This document shows, piece after piece, positions 35,701-44,447 of a DNA stretch of 64,000 nt. Under the pieces are notes generated by a model. It worked only from the letters and a program-made list of their open reading frames with translations, did no database searches and was not told the DNA's origin. The DNA is taken from the NCBI RefSeq assembly GCF_037126465.1, contig NC_088209.1, positions 2,046,001 to 2,110,000 of the forward strand. Reading direction: 5' to 3'. Made by a program: the position numbers and the translations under genes. Every line of letters starts with the position of its first letter. Position 1 is the stretch's first letter. Source of the DNA: Ornithodoros turicata (lineage: Eukaryota > Arthropoda > Arachnida > Ixodida > Argasidae).

Positions 35701-38700
35701 TTTTCTGTTGATTTCCTACAGGTTTTGTAGCTTCCTTGGCACCATACCGTTTGACACACCGTGCAAAACCCGCTGATGGAACTCCTTACTGTTGGGATCC
35801 GCGGCCGTTTGGGCCCGAAATGGCGCTGTGTAAACTTCAGTGCAACAGCCCTATAGGGGTGGACGGTATGTGTCTTATCAATGTTCTTTAGTTTCAAGAG
35901 TATGTTCAAGGCCTTCCATCTACCCGTCCACCCCTACTGCACTCGACTTTCAGTACATTCCCAAGCAGCAAAATGTACTGAAAGTCGAGTGCAATAGGGG
36001 TGGACGGGTAGGTGGAAGGCCTTGAACAGACTGATGAAACTAAAGAACATTGATAAGACACATACCGTCCACCCCTATTGCACTCGACTTTCAGTACATT
36101 GTGCTGCTTGGGTTGTGCTGCTTGGGATAGGTCGACCGGTCATCCACGTGTCAGAAAACTTGGCCTTGGCCTTTGTGATCGCTTATCACATGTGTTATTC
36201 CCTCGATGTTTGCCGTCGGGGACGACAAGGAATACGGAGAAGAGTTAGCTTGTGTTCTTTATTCGTGAACTGAAGTGTTTTTGAGGGAACAGAAACTCTG
36301 CCTGTCATATTTTCGCCGAATATGTGAACTGCGGTCGGCGATCGGGACGATGCCAAAGCAGAGATATCGGACGTGGGAACTAAGCACAGATAACCATGTG
36401 TCAAGAAACACGATACAAAAATGGAAACGAAGAGGCGTGCAATTCGAGGAGTACTCAAGATTCTGTGTCCCTGGCCCTACTTCTTCGAACAATGCCACCA
36501 ATGGCACCACTACGGGATGCGAGGTGACAACATCCGAATCAGCGCCCGCCTATCCTTTCCCGAGCTCAAGTGATTCCAGTTCTTGCAGTGCAGGCTCAAC
36601 AGAATGCTTCTCAAGCTCCACGTCTGTTTTCAAAGATCGTCCGGAGGACAATCAGCCGTCGGTAAGCCTATTTGATATGCTGTATTCTTGTTTATGAATG
36701 CACTGTTTGCTTACGTTTCTAAAGTGTTCACTGGAGGAGGCGTTTTATTTAAACTCATACAAGTATTTATTCCTGCATTCCAAAACAGTAGCCACATTTA
36801 CGAACCAAATTCACGTCACTTGCAGGTCCTGGATAGTTCAGATGCTTCCAGTGAAGAAACAGACGACGACATCTCGACCGCGCCTTCGTCATATTGCGAT
36901 GACAGCAGAGCAGCAGATGACAGCCAGAAGCTTGTAAGGAACTTTTTTTGTGCCTGGTGGGCATTCCAAACTTCATTTGCATAACTGTGCTCAAGAAACA
37001 TACCTGCAGACAGCCCTTCGCTGTTTGATGTTTGAGTTGTACCTCTGTAAACATTTTAGAATGAGAATAGTGGGGGCATTGGTACCTTGCAAACTGATAT
37101 TTCATATCAGAGAAATACAATGTGTTGTGTTGTTCTCTTGTTTCCTGGCCTCACCTTCTACTATGTTAATTGATATTTCATAATCTGCCTCTGTTCCAAT
37201 GTATACAACTGACAACTGGAAACTATACTTTCTGGATATGCAACTTTATGTTTGGGCTTGTGAAGCATAGGCGGCGAGTTTACATTTATAGGTTTGAAAC
37301 GGCCAGAGTACATGGTGCGCTTTCCGTTTTGTGATTCAGTTGTGTTATAGACAGTGTCAAGTGTGGGTGCATGAACCTCTCAGGGGGCACACATTCTGCC
37401 TCCCCTCCCTGACAAATGGAAAATAGAAGCCTATGAATTGTGAAGTGTCATGCAGCCAGTATATAATATTCTTATAGTACTTGTGCTAGACAAAGATAGG
37501 GGTTAAAATGCGAGTGAGTTTTACGTTGTTGACATGCAGGCACTATAGGTTGTCTTGCAGGCAGGGCAACAAAAACGTTGAGACGTTGCTCATGTGGTAA
37601 AACAATTTTCATTTCCAGGACAATCCACTGTATGATGGCTGTCGTCTTAGCCAAGGTGCAAGCTTACTGCTGATTATGGCACACATCCTCAAGTACCACG
37701 ACTCGAAAGAAGCTACAGAGAGCTTGCTGAAAGTGATTGAAGCCCATCTGCATGAAAGAACTGAGTTTCCATCCACGAAGTACCTGTTTTTTAAGTACTT
37801 CGCTGCAAGTAAAGATTTGCTCCAGCCGCATTTCTATTGTACCTGCACGAACTATCTCTGCAGAGAAACGTCAGATGAATCTCTACCTCACCTTGGCCTG
37901 AAGTGTCAGCAGTGCGGAAGAGAAAATAACAAAGAGGAACTGCTTTTGTCGGGCCAGTATTTCATTTTCTTAAGCCTCGACGTACAGTTTCGTGATCTCA
38001 TGGAACGGAGCGAAGGCCTCATTAGGCCGCGTCAGCCAGCGACCTATGATGTGGGAGATATCATGGCCAGCCCAGGATACAGGAAAATTCCCCTTCAAGA
38101 CAACGACATATCGTTCACCTGGAGCACGGATGGCGTGCCAGTCTTCGAGTCGTCTCAGTACAGCATTTGGCCTCTGTTGCTCGAGGTGAACGAGCTGCCA
38201 TTCCGGGAACGAGTGAATAACCAAATACTTGCAGGACTTTGGTTTGGATCTCAGAAGCCAAACATGAATAGCTTCCTGAAGCCCTTTGTTGAGGAAGTCA
38301 ATGTGCTATCAAGGAATGGTTTCACATGGACGACACAGGCTGGACAGCAGAAATGCTCAAAGGTGTACCCAGGGCCCTGTACTGTGGACAGTATTGCAAG
38401 ATGTTCAATGCTAAACATGTCCCAATTCAACGGAAAGCACGGGTGTCCCTGGTGTGAGCAGGAAGGAGAAGTCGTTGGAGTTGGAAATGGACACGCAAGG
38501 GTGTACCCTGTTTCTGAAGAGCAAATGGTGGAAAGAACCGAGGAAAGCATCAAGTACCACGCGAAAAAAGCAGAAGAGAGCGGGGCACCTAGTATTGGTG
38601 TAAAGGGTGCAACGGTTCTCTTCCTTTTGTCATTCTTCAGTATCACGTCATATTTTGTTGTGGACTATATGCACGCTGTGTGTCTTGGTTTTGTCCGAAC

Positions 38701-41700
38701 CACTGCTTGCACGTGGTTTAGTGCGAAGGATCCGCATAAGTACAACATCGGAGCCAAGGTTGAAGAAATTGATTTAAGACTCCAGGGACTTAAATCAGTG
38801 TGGGAATTGTCCAGACTTCCACGGTCTGTTAGACTGTGGAAATACTGGAAGGCTTCGGAGTGGAGAAACTTTCTGCTGTTTTTCTCGCCCATTGTTCTGA
38901 AGGACATCCTTCCCAAGAAGTATTATAAAAATTGGCTTAAGTTTGTGCAGCTAATGCACATCCTTCTTGGTGAGAAAGTCTCTCTCCACAGGTTGCCCAT
39001 TGTGCGACGTGAACTGGTCAACTTTCTTTTTGAGTACCAGACATTATATGGCAAAGCGAAAATGACTTACAATGCTCATCTTCTGGTTCACATGGTGGAC
39101 AGTGTCCGAACGTGGGGGCCATTGTGGGGATACTCCTTGTTTGCTTTCGAAGACATGAATGGAAGGCTTCTAAAGTGCGTACAAGGAACTCGCCATGTAG
39201 GAACACAAGTGTGTGAGAAATACTTGCTATCCGTCAACCTGCCAAAATTGTTGTCAAATGACACAGCTCAACAGGGACATATAACAGAACTTCTCGATAG
39301 CTTTATGAAAAGTTTCAGACGCCACAAATTTGTTGCACATTCTGCAGGTATCCTTCTCTATGGCAAAGGGAGATTGGAAGGAACAGATGTTGAGTATAGA
39401 AAGATGTCTCTTGGCTCCCTCACATTCTGTGTGGAAACTCTGGACAGATCTTGTCGGTGGAACTCTTACGTGTTAAGTAATGGCGTATTGAGTAGGTTGA
39501 CCAAAATAACAGCATCTTGCATAAAGCATGGGAACCTACGTGACTGCTGCTGCTGCAAGCATGTTGTATTACAGGGCAGATCATACAAGACAACAAGGAA
39601 TGTACTCTCAGTATTGCCAAGAGAAATTGAGTGTGGCATATTGTTTGAAGTTGAACCCACAGATGAAATAGTGGACGTGGAACCGTCTTCGCTGAAAAAA
39701 TGCGTGTTTTTAAGTGTAGGTGGCAAAAGCTTCATGTGTGTACTCAACGACAAGCTTGCTATTGAAGCCAACTGAAGATTATCCCCGTGTACTTGGACAG
39801 TACTACCCCACTCTGGCAGTGCTTTCATCATCTTTGTACGGTTAGCTGGACATTTGCCATTAGCGCTGCCACCCATCAATTGTGTATTAAGAGTTGATGC
39901 ACAATGCAATTTCACAGAGCATGCATTCATACATATTAATTGTATATAAGACTGACTTGTATGTATTGGCTCCTGTATCAATGATGATGGAACATAATAA
40001 CAGCTAATTGAATTGTTCTGCAGTAGTGCTAAATTTTTGTGAGAAAACCCACGTTCCGTGTCACAGCCACTACACAAGGAAATCGAAAAAGAAACACATG
40101 TGTCATGAACAAAAGCCATGCCACACTTGTCGTTTCCCTAAGTACACCGAATAAGTACAATGGCCATTAATAGGAATTCCACACACGTGGTCGTTCTAAT
40201 TTGGTTTGTTATAGGCAATATTTCCCTGTCGATCAGCAGATGTCGTGGTAAAATATGCTTGTAGTCGTTGATGGCACTTAACGACAGAGGTAGTTCAACT
40301 GTTCCACAGTAGTGCTAAGTTTTTGTGTGAAAACCCAAGATCCGTGTCACAACCATTACACAGTAAACACCAAGTAAAGTAGGACGGCCAATTAAGCTCC
40401 ATACATGTGGTGGTGCTGATTTGATTTGTTAAAAGCAATATTTTAGCAAGCAAAGCAAAGCACAAACAACCTAGTTTTATATTCTATTAGAATTTTTAAA
40501 ATTAAAAAGCATGTCACACTGAGCCAGGGATATTAAATATATCACCTTAGAATCAAAGAAAAACAAACTTCAAAGGCGGTCAATAGACGTCCTTTGGTCG
40601 AGCTGTTTGGACACCGGGATAAAATGAAGTACAAACGTCGTCTATAGACAATAATTGGACATATGTCCAAAGGAAGTCAAAGTGCAAAGGAAGGCCAAAC
40701 GAGGCAAAGGACGACCAAACGGCGTCTATTGACGGGAAAAATTCATTTTCGTAAGGGAAGTTACTTCCAAGTTACTTCGGACAAAATAGCACTACACAGA
40801 TAGCGTGCGTGAGCAACCTTGAATTGCCTGTGGAGGAGTGCAACACGCTTAGCTTTTGTTTGTGTCCAACAATTTGAATGCTTTGCATCTTACTCCCTGT
40901 GGGTGCACTGTTCAGATTCATTTCAATGGCAGTCGTTCTTACTTCCTGAATAGATTACTGTCATTGATTCAATACCACGTTTCATGCCATAAAATGCCAT
41001 GAAAGAACAGGAGAGAAAGCAAGAAAATATGTGGACGTGGGTGAAGAGCAAATTAAAAGTAATTTGGCACTTGGCTTGTTAACCTGGCAAAGTTACCTGA
41101 AAAAGAAACGAGTTCCTCTGAAAGTTACCAAGGCGCAAAAGTACCGAGTTAAGTTAAAAGTTACAAAAAAAGGAACCTAGTTACTTGTAACGAGTTACCT
41201 CGAACTCTGGATTAAATCACATCACTGGATGCTCTCCACTTCATGTCAAACGTAAAGTATAAAATGACACGCAGTAATTGTGAAGTACCTCTGTGCTCGG
41301 TGGCAGCTGGGCCACAAAGTAGAAGTGTGTCGTCTTCATGTTGGTGCCGCACCGATACGCCTCCTGCTTGGATTTCTTGCACCTTTTGTGAGGATGAAAA
41401 AAAAAAGCCTTCTGTGTTATGCATTGAGTTGCATGCTATACTATAAACCCCACTCAAATGATGCCTCTGAAGCTGTTCAGGGTAACAGCACGACCTTACC
41501 AACCTTACATTTATGTAAGAAGGGAGTTGCCTCAGGACAGAAGCTTTTTCGGCTTCTGTCCTGAGGCAACTCCCTTCCTACATCTCTACCGGTTCGCTGG
41601 ATTTCTACCCATTTACATTTATGTAAGTTGCTCTTGCCCAATTTTCCATTTTCAAGCCTGTTAGGGAGACACCGTGATTTTCAAAAAGCTATTGTGACAG

Positions 41701-42674
41701 CATAAGTTCATCTAAGCTCATACCACTTCATAAGTGAACGTCTTTCAATAAATTTTTTGTGAACAAAGCTATCTGGACAGCCAGGAAAGAGCACTTACAG
41801 AAACTAATTGATGAGCGCGTTCAACATTTTGTTCTTGGGCATTGTGGTCCTCCACTTCATCAACAACGACGGTCCCCTCAGGATAAGAGTCAACCAAATC
41901 AACATCTTCAGAAATTGAAATTCAAATTAATTAGAAAAGTTTGCACGTGATTGAGACTGTTTCCTGCCTAAGGTTACAGAAGAATCGGTTGAGGTAAGCT
42001 GTCCCTCTTGCTGTCCAGCCGAAAGTACACTGTCACTATCATATCTGAAAGTACAATAACACGACGGTCACTGTAATTGCAACACCTTATTGGAGCTTTT
42101 TTTTTACGTGTGGGAATATATCACTGGTTTATACTAAGTACCAATCAATCATATTCTGTATTTTCAGCACATAATAGCCCTTTTCATGTCATGTCAATTT
42201 GCAGCATGGCTTGTGCCTATTGAACATCGCTTCACGTTTTTTGGTGTGTCGGGCAAAGTGTGTAGGATGAGAATGCACGCACTTCCTTACATGAAAAGTT
42301 AAGAGGGCTCACCTATTAGTCAGGCGAAAGTTGAGATGAGGCATTACTTGCAAAGCTCGCTCCGATACCGGGTCACTTGAGAAATTGGCTGCCCCACCAC
42401 CGGTGCCCCTCCAAGACTGTACATCCGCAGCTTTATCCTTCTTCGCCTTGGCCTTTATATTTTCCAAAAGCCTTCTTAGCTGTTCCACTGATCGTTCCTG
42501 CCCGATACCCTCGGCGTTGAACTCACTTGTGAGACGCGTCCATACTTTTGCTTTCGCACAGAGGGACGCGCTGTCGTATCTCTTGTTTTCTATTGTCCCC
42601 TTATATTTATCCACGAGTTCGAGCAACGTCTCACGCTCCTCAGCAGTGTACTGTGCACGAAGACGCGGCTCCAT
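32787..42674 (-). CDS. Harbinger-encoded Myb/SANT-like protein (about 5 exons)
   Basis: Exon 1 (42674-42313) starts ATG and holds a Myb/SANT-like DNA-binding domain (MSANTD3 type): EERETLLELVDKYKGTIENK, WTRLTSEFNA, RSVEQLRRLLENIKAKAKKD. Exon 2 starts at 42044; exon 3 ends at 41799, and their shared boundary is uncertain. Exon 4 is 41382-41289 (VQEIQAGGVS). Exon 5 is 33028-32787, with a basic STSKRRRL patch and a Lys/Glu-rich coiled coil. Phases match at the exon 1-2, 3-4 and 4-5 junctions. In Harbingers this protein helps carry the transposase to the nucleus and to the DNA ends. The last intron now contains an 8-kb insertion. Confidence 0.78.
33430..33625. repeat. Left subterminal repeats of the CACTA element
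   Basis: CTATAGAC, GTATAGAC, AAATAGAC, CTATAGACC and CTATAG recur five to seven times, together with CTTCCTTTGGAC. Such short repeats near the ends are transposase- or accessory-protein-binding sites in known CACTA elements; binding here is inferred. Confidence 0.7.
33808..35401 (-). CDS. BEN-domain protein encoded by the CACTA element (7 exons)
   Basis: Exons on the minus strand: 35401-35212, 34961-34873, 34729-34615, 34533-34481, 34379-34300, 34211-34081 and 33890-33808. All introns are GT-AG, and phases close to a 246-aa protein ending in TAA. Order: an N-terminal MFVLVKWPG module with VYPVERV, common to tick BEN proteins; a CKRC pair; a coiled coil (KVSALEEENATLSRKLQKSR); and a C-terminal BEN domain, with SLMRVVFHPDELVGKTLFG, SNAHKDKPARSALD and GYACKK. 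BEN domains bind DNA and chromatin partners. Divergent from the transposase, 948 bp apart. Role in transposition (end binding or regulation) is inferred. An AATAAA overlaps the stop. Confidence 0.88.
35402..36349. promoter_or_regulatory. Divergent intergenic region of the CACTA element
   Basis: This 948-bp segment separates the start codons of the BEN gene (leftward) and the transposase (rightward), so it must contain both promoters. No confident TATA box was seen. It is dominated by the hairpin at 35852-36077 and by further copies of GTACTGAAAGTCGAGTGCAA (one variant at about 35535-35555 and one inverted at 36078-36100). Confidence 0.6.
35852..36077. repeat. Long hairpin between the two divergent genes
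   Basis: Arms of about 106 bp (35852-35958 and 35971-36077) are near-perfect inverses, starting TATAGGGGTGGACGGTATG, with a loop near CCCAAGCAGCA. The inner CTTTCAGTACATT segment occurs a further time at 36082-36100 and in variant form at 35535-35555. It could be a palindromic MITE or a fold-back producing small RNA; the window cannot decide. Confidence 0.85.
36350..39775 (+). CDS. CACTA/EnSpm-type transposase, 858 aa, apparently intact
   Basis: Exons 36350-36661, 36826-36933 and 37619-39775 join in phase 0 through GT-AG introns. Residues 1-160 are a basic start followed by a Ser/acidic-rich region. A zinc ribbon follows at about 213-240 (CTCTNYLC, CQQC). The DDE core has Asp near 311 (FTWSTDGVPVFESS, then SIWPLLLEVNELP), a HGCPWC finger near 415, Asp near 489 (VVDYMHAVCLG) and Glu near 651 (FAFEDMNGRLLK). 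This is the Transposase_21-like/DUF4218-like order of EnSpm enzymes. It would cut the CCCTTAYGAAAAT ends. No stop or frameshift was found; TGA ends it. A start further upstream in the same frame cannot be excluded. Confidence 0.9.
40009..40446. repeat. Imperfect direct duplication 3' of the transposase
   Basis: A segment beginning near 40018 (TTCTGCAGTAGTGCTAAATTT) recurs near 40298 (TTCCACAGTAGTGCTAAGTTT). Similarity covers about 150-200 bp including GTGTCACA and TTTGTTAWAAGCAATATTT. It is non-coding and within the CACTA element. Confidence 0.75.
40565..40745. repeat. Right subterminal repeats of the CACTA element
   Basis: CAATAGACGTCCTTTGGTC, GTCTATAGACAATA, TGTCCAAAGGAAG and GGCGTCTATTGACG recur in both orientations close to the right terminus. 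They share the TATAGAC and CCTTTGG cores with the left subterminal zone. Confidence 0.7.
41520..41576. repeat. Palindrome made of a Penelope-like element terminus
   Basis: Two perfect 25-bp inverted arms of the sequence GCTTCTGTCCTGAGGCAACT plus CCCTT surround a loop of seven bases. The same 25 bases close the Penelope-like element at 22922-22946. It lies within an intron of the Harbinger Myb-like gene and looks like two PLE ends joined head to head. Confidence 0.8.
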
Positions 42675-42978
42675 TCTCGACAGAACCCTGGAGTCACAAC
42701 AACAACAACTTTTTCAAACTGAAGCCAACGATAGAAAGTCAATGCGGCGACGTTGAACGCTGAACGCTGAACCGCGCAGTGGACGTGACGTAGCGGACGC
42801 GCCGTCAGTTGATTGGCTGTGAACTGGTTGGGGACCAGTTCCCGCCGGTTTCTCCAGCCCTTCACTCAGGGAGCGTCGGATGCTGTTCGGGAAACACAGA
42901 TTCCACTGAGGGAATGCCGTCCCTCAGGGCGCCCGTAGCCAAGGGTCCCCTGAGGGAAGTTTGGGAATACGGCCCTTA

Positions 42979-43291
42979 GCCTTGTGCAACCCTTCTCCTG
43001 TGCAACACTTTGCATGTACACGCAGCGTTGATGCATGACTAAATGTTGCAGAGCATGTGTCGCAGGTAAATGTTAATGACTTGCCTGTCTCTTGACTCGC
43101 ACTCTGGGCTGAAGGTTGCTCAGTGGATCGACCGTCGGTAGTGATTAGCGCAGAACTATCGAATAGTGCTTCAGTAGTAGTTGTGCTGATTTCAAACAGT
43201 GTATTTGAAGAGGTGCAACGTGAAGGTGCTTGATCACAAGTGTCACTGGGCTCGTCCTTAATATGAATCCCACCTCTGCTTTCTTTTGCTC
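42979..43291 (-). CDS. C2H2 zinc-finger gene exon cut by the Harbinger element
   Basis: A minus-strand exon starts after a pyrimidine-rich CTGCGATTTCAG acceptor (43291) and stays open for about 104 codons. It encodes a Ser/Thr-rich region with a KDEP (SUMO-site-like) motif, then FTCDTCSATFSHASTLRVHA followed by KC, a C2HC-type finger, and the linker TGEGLHK. It stops at exactly the TTA next to the Harbinger terminus. A further finger would be expected after TGEGLHK, so the insertion seems to interrupt a zinc-finger array. The remainder was not found. It could be a host gene or a pseudogene copy. Confidence 0.6.
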
Positions 43292-43647
43292 CTGAAATCG
43301 CAGAAATCGGGCACTGAGAGCGTTGACGATTTTCTGGTCAACTAACGTAGGCATAGCATTTGCTCACAGAACTAAGGTACAATATCATAATCAAATATGT
43401 CATATTGGAGCCGACATTATTTATGAAAGAAGGAAGCCCGACAGTCACCTATCATCTTGTCAAACAAATCCAGCACTCCAGTTAAAGTAGCGCAAAAGTC
43501 ATTTTTAACATCATGTGCTCCTTCCGTAAAACTGCTATGTAGCAAATAAAATCCACTGTGACAACTATTTCACCAAAGAGAGTCATAACCAGCGCAGAAA
43601 CTGAATACAAAGTACGCCACAAAAGGCGACCTTGGTGGAGAGCAGTA
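43292..43647. other. No gene recognised
   Basis: Sequence upstream of the zinc-finger exon on the minus strand. It probably contains intron, but no second exon could be assigned. Confidence 0.35.
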
Positions 43648-44447
43648 CAGTCAATCCTCGCTAATATGACCAAGGCCGTTCCCGCGGATTTCGGTCATAA
43701 AGTGAATTGTAATATTAACGAGGAACATAGATGATGCTCCAGGTAAGCCCTCCATCAAGGGAGTCTGTTTGAGTGCCTCATTTATTGAAGATGCAGATAT
43801 TGCAAGTACACGATTTCAATTCATTTTACGTGACCAACACAACTTATTATGTAAGACTTTGCCGGCTGTGCCGATTCTAAGACTTTGCTGTCTCAAACAG
43901 TTTATTTCTGTTCTATCCTCTACTCAACCTCTCTTTTCCCTCTTCTTCTCCGCCCTGCCGGCGCTGCTCACTTACATATTATTTACATCCTTACAATTTA
44001 TCGACGAAAGAAACCCGCTAAAAGCGTCTGTTCTAAAAACGGTCAATGTGTAGGATTTCGGCTAACTGAATTGCACTGGTGATGGTGAATACACACCACG
44101 CGCGTACGTCATCCCTGGACCACTGAACTTGTGGGTCAGGAGGATGACTCCGTAAAACTGGTGTCGTGACTTTGGCATTCAGCGCAGGTGTGTCTTCCTG
44201 GAGCTACTGGACTTTTGGGTGAGGAGGATGATTCGATCTGTGGCGGACTGTCACAATAACGGGGGCAGAATACATGCGTTCGCCCCAGATCATCCACGAG
44301 ATGTTGGTCTTAGTCGGATTATCGAGTTGTCATAATAACGAGGGTCCTTTACACAAGATCTCCATTGGGAAGAAACGGTGCCCCAGAAAACTGATCATAA
44401 ATTGAGGATGTCATAATAACGAGTGTCATATTAACGCGTATTGACTG
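43648..44447. mobile_element. 800-bp pogo/Tigger-like MITE
   Basis: Ends are CAGTCAATCCTCGCTAATATG and, inverted, CAGTCAATACGCGTTAATATG. TA precedes the left end, and CA follows the right end where TA would be expected. The TATGAC and CATAATAACGAGG motifs recur inside (43676-43730, 44322-44345, 44408-44432), typical of pogo/Tigger-related MITEs. No transposase is encoded. Confidence 0.75.

Larger units (their letters stand above)
33412..40757. mobile_element. Complete CACTA/EnSpm-type element with BEN gene
   Basis: The termini are CCCTTATGAAAAT (left) and CCCTTACGAAAAT (right, inverted). The flanks share only AA, consistent with the short (2-3 bp) duplications of this superfamily. Both subterminal zones carry CTATAGAC and CCTTTGGAC-type repeats. 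It encodes an EnSpm-type transposase rightward (36350-39775) and a BEN-domain protein leftward (35401-33808). Both genes appear intact, with matching splice phases. Length is 7346 bp. It looks recently inserted and potentially autonomous. Confidence 0.86.
33277..41209. mobile_element. hAT-like non-autonomous element hosting the CACTA element
   Basis: GATTAAAT is duplicated exactly at 33269-33276 and 41210-41217. The right end, inverted, reads CAGAGTTCGAGGTAACTCGT, a hAT-type terminus rich in GTTACTNGTAAC motifs. The left end (TATAGATCGATAAGTTACC) is a more diverged match. Only about 590 bp belongs to this element (33277-33411 and 40758-41209); the rest is the nested CACTA element. It lies in the last intron of the Harbinger Myb-like gene. 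Confidence 0.72.
31390..42975. mobile_element. PIF/Harbinger element with 8-kb nested insertion
   Basis: The right end reads, inverted, GGGCCGTATTCCC and abuts TTA (42976-42978), the Harbinger target trinucleotide. Two convergent genes are typical of animal Harbingers: a DDE transposase (31536-32790, plus) and a Myb/SANT-like protein (42674 to 32787, minus) whose stop codons overlap at 32787-32790. A hAT-like element (33277-41209) occupies one intron of the Myb-like gene. The left terminus was not found, so the coordinate 31390 is a minimum limit next to the CTCATGAGG element. Confidence 0.8.

Noticed and set aside
42979..43070. GC-AG intron after SQET (donor GCAAGT) in the zinc-finger exon
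   Set aside because: Reading straight through gives a coherent zinc finger and linker, so continuation of the exon is the better explanation.
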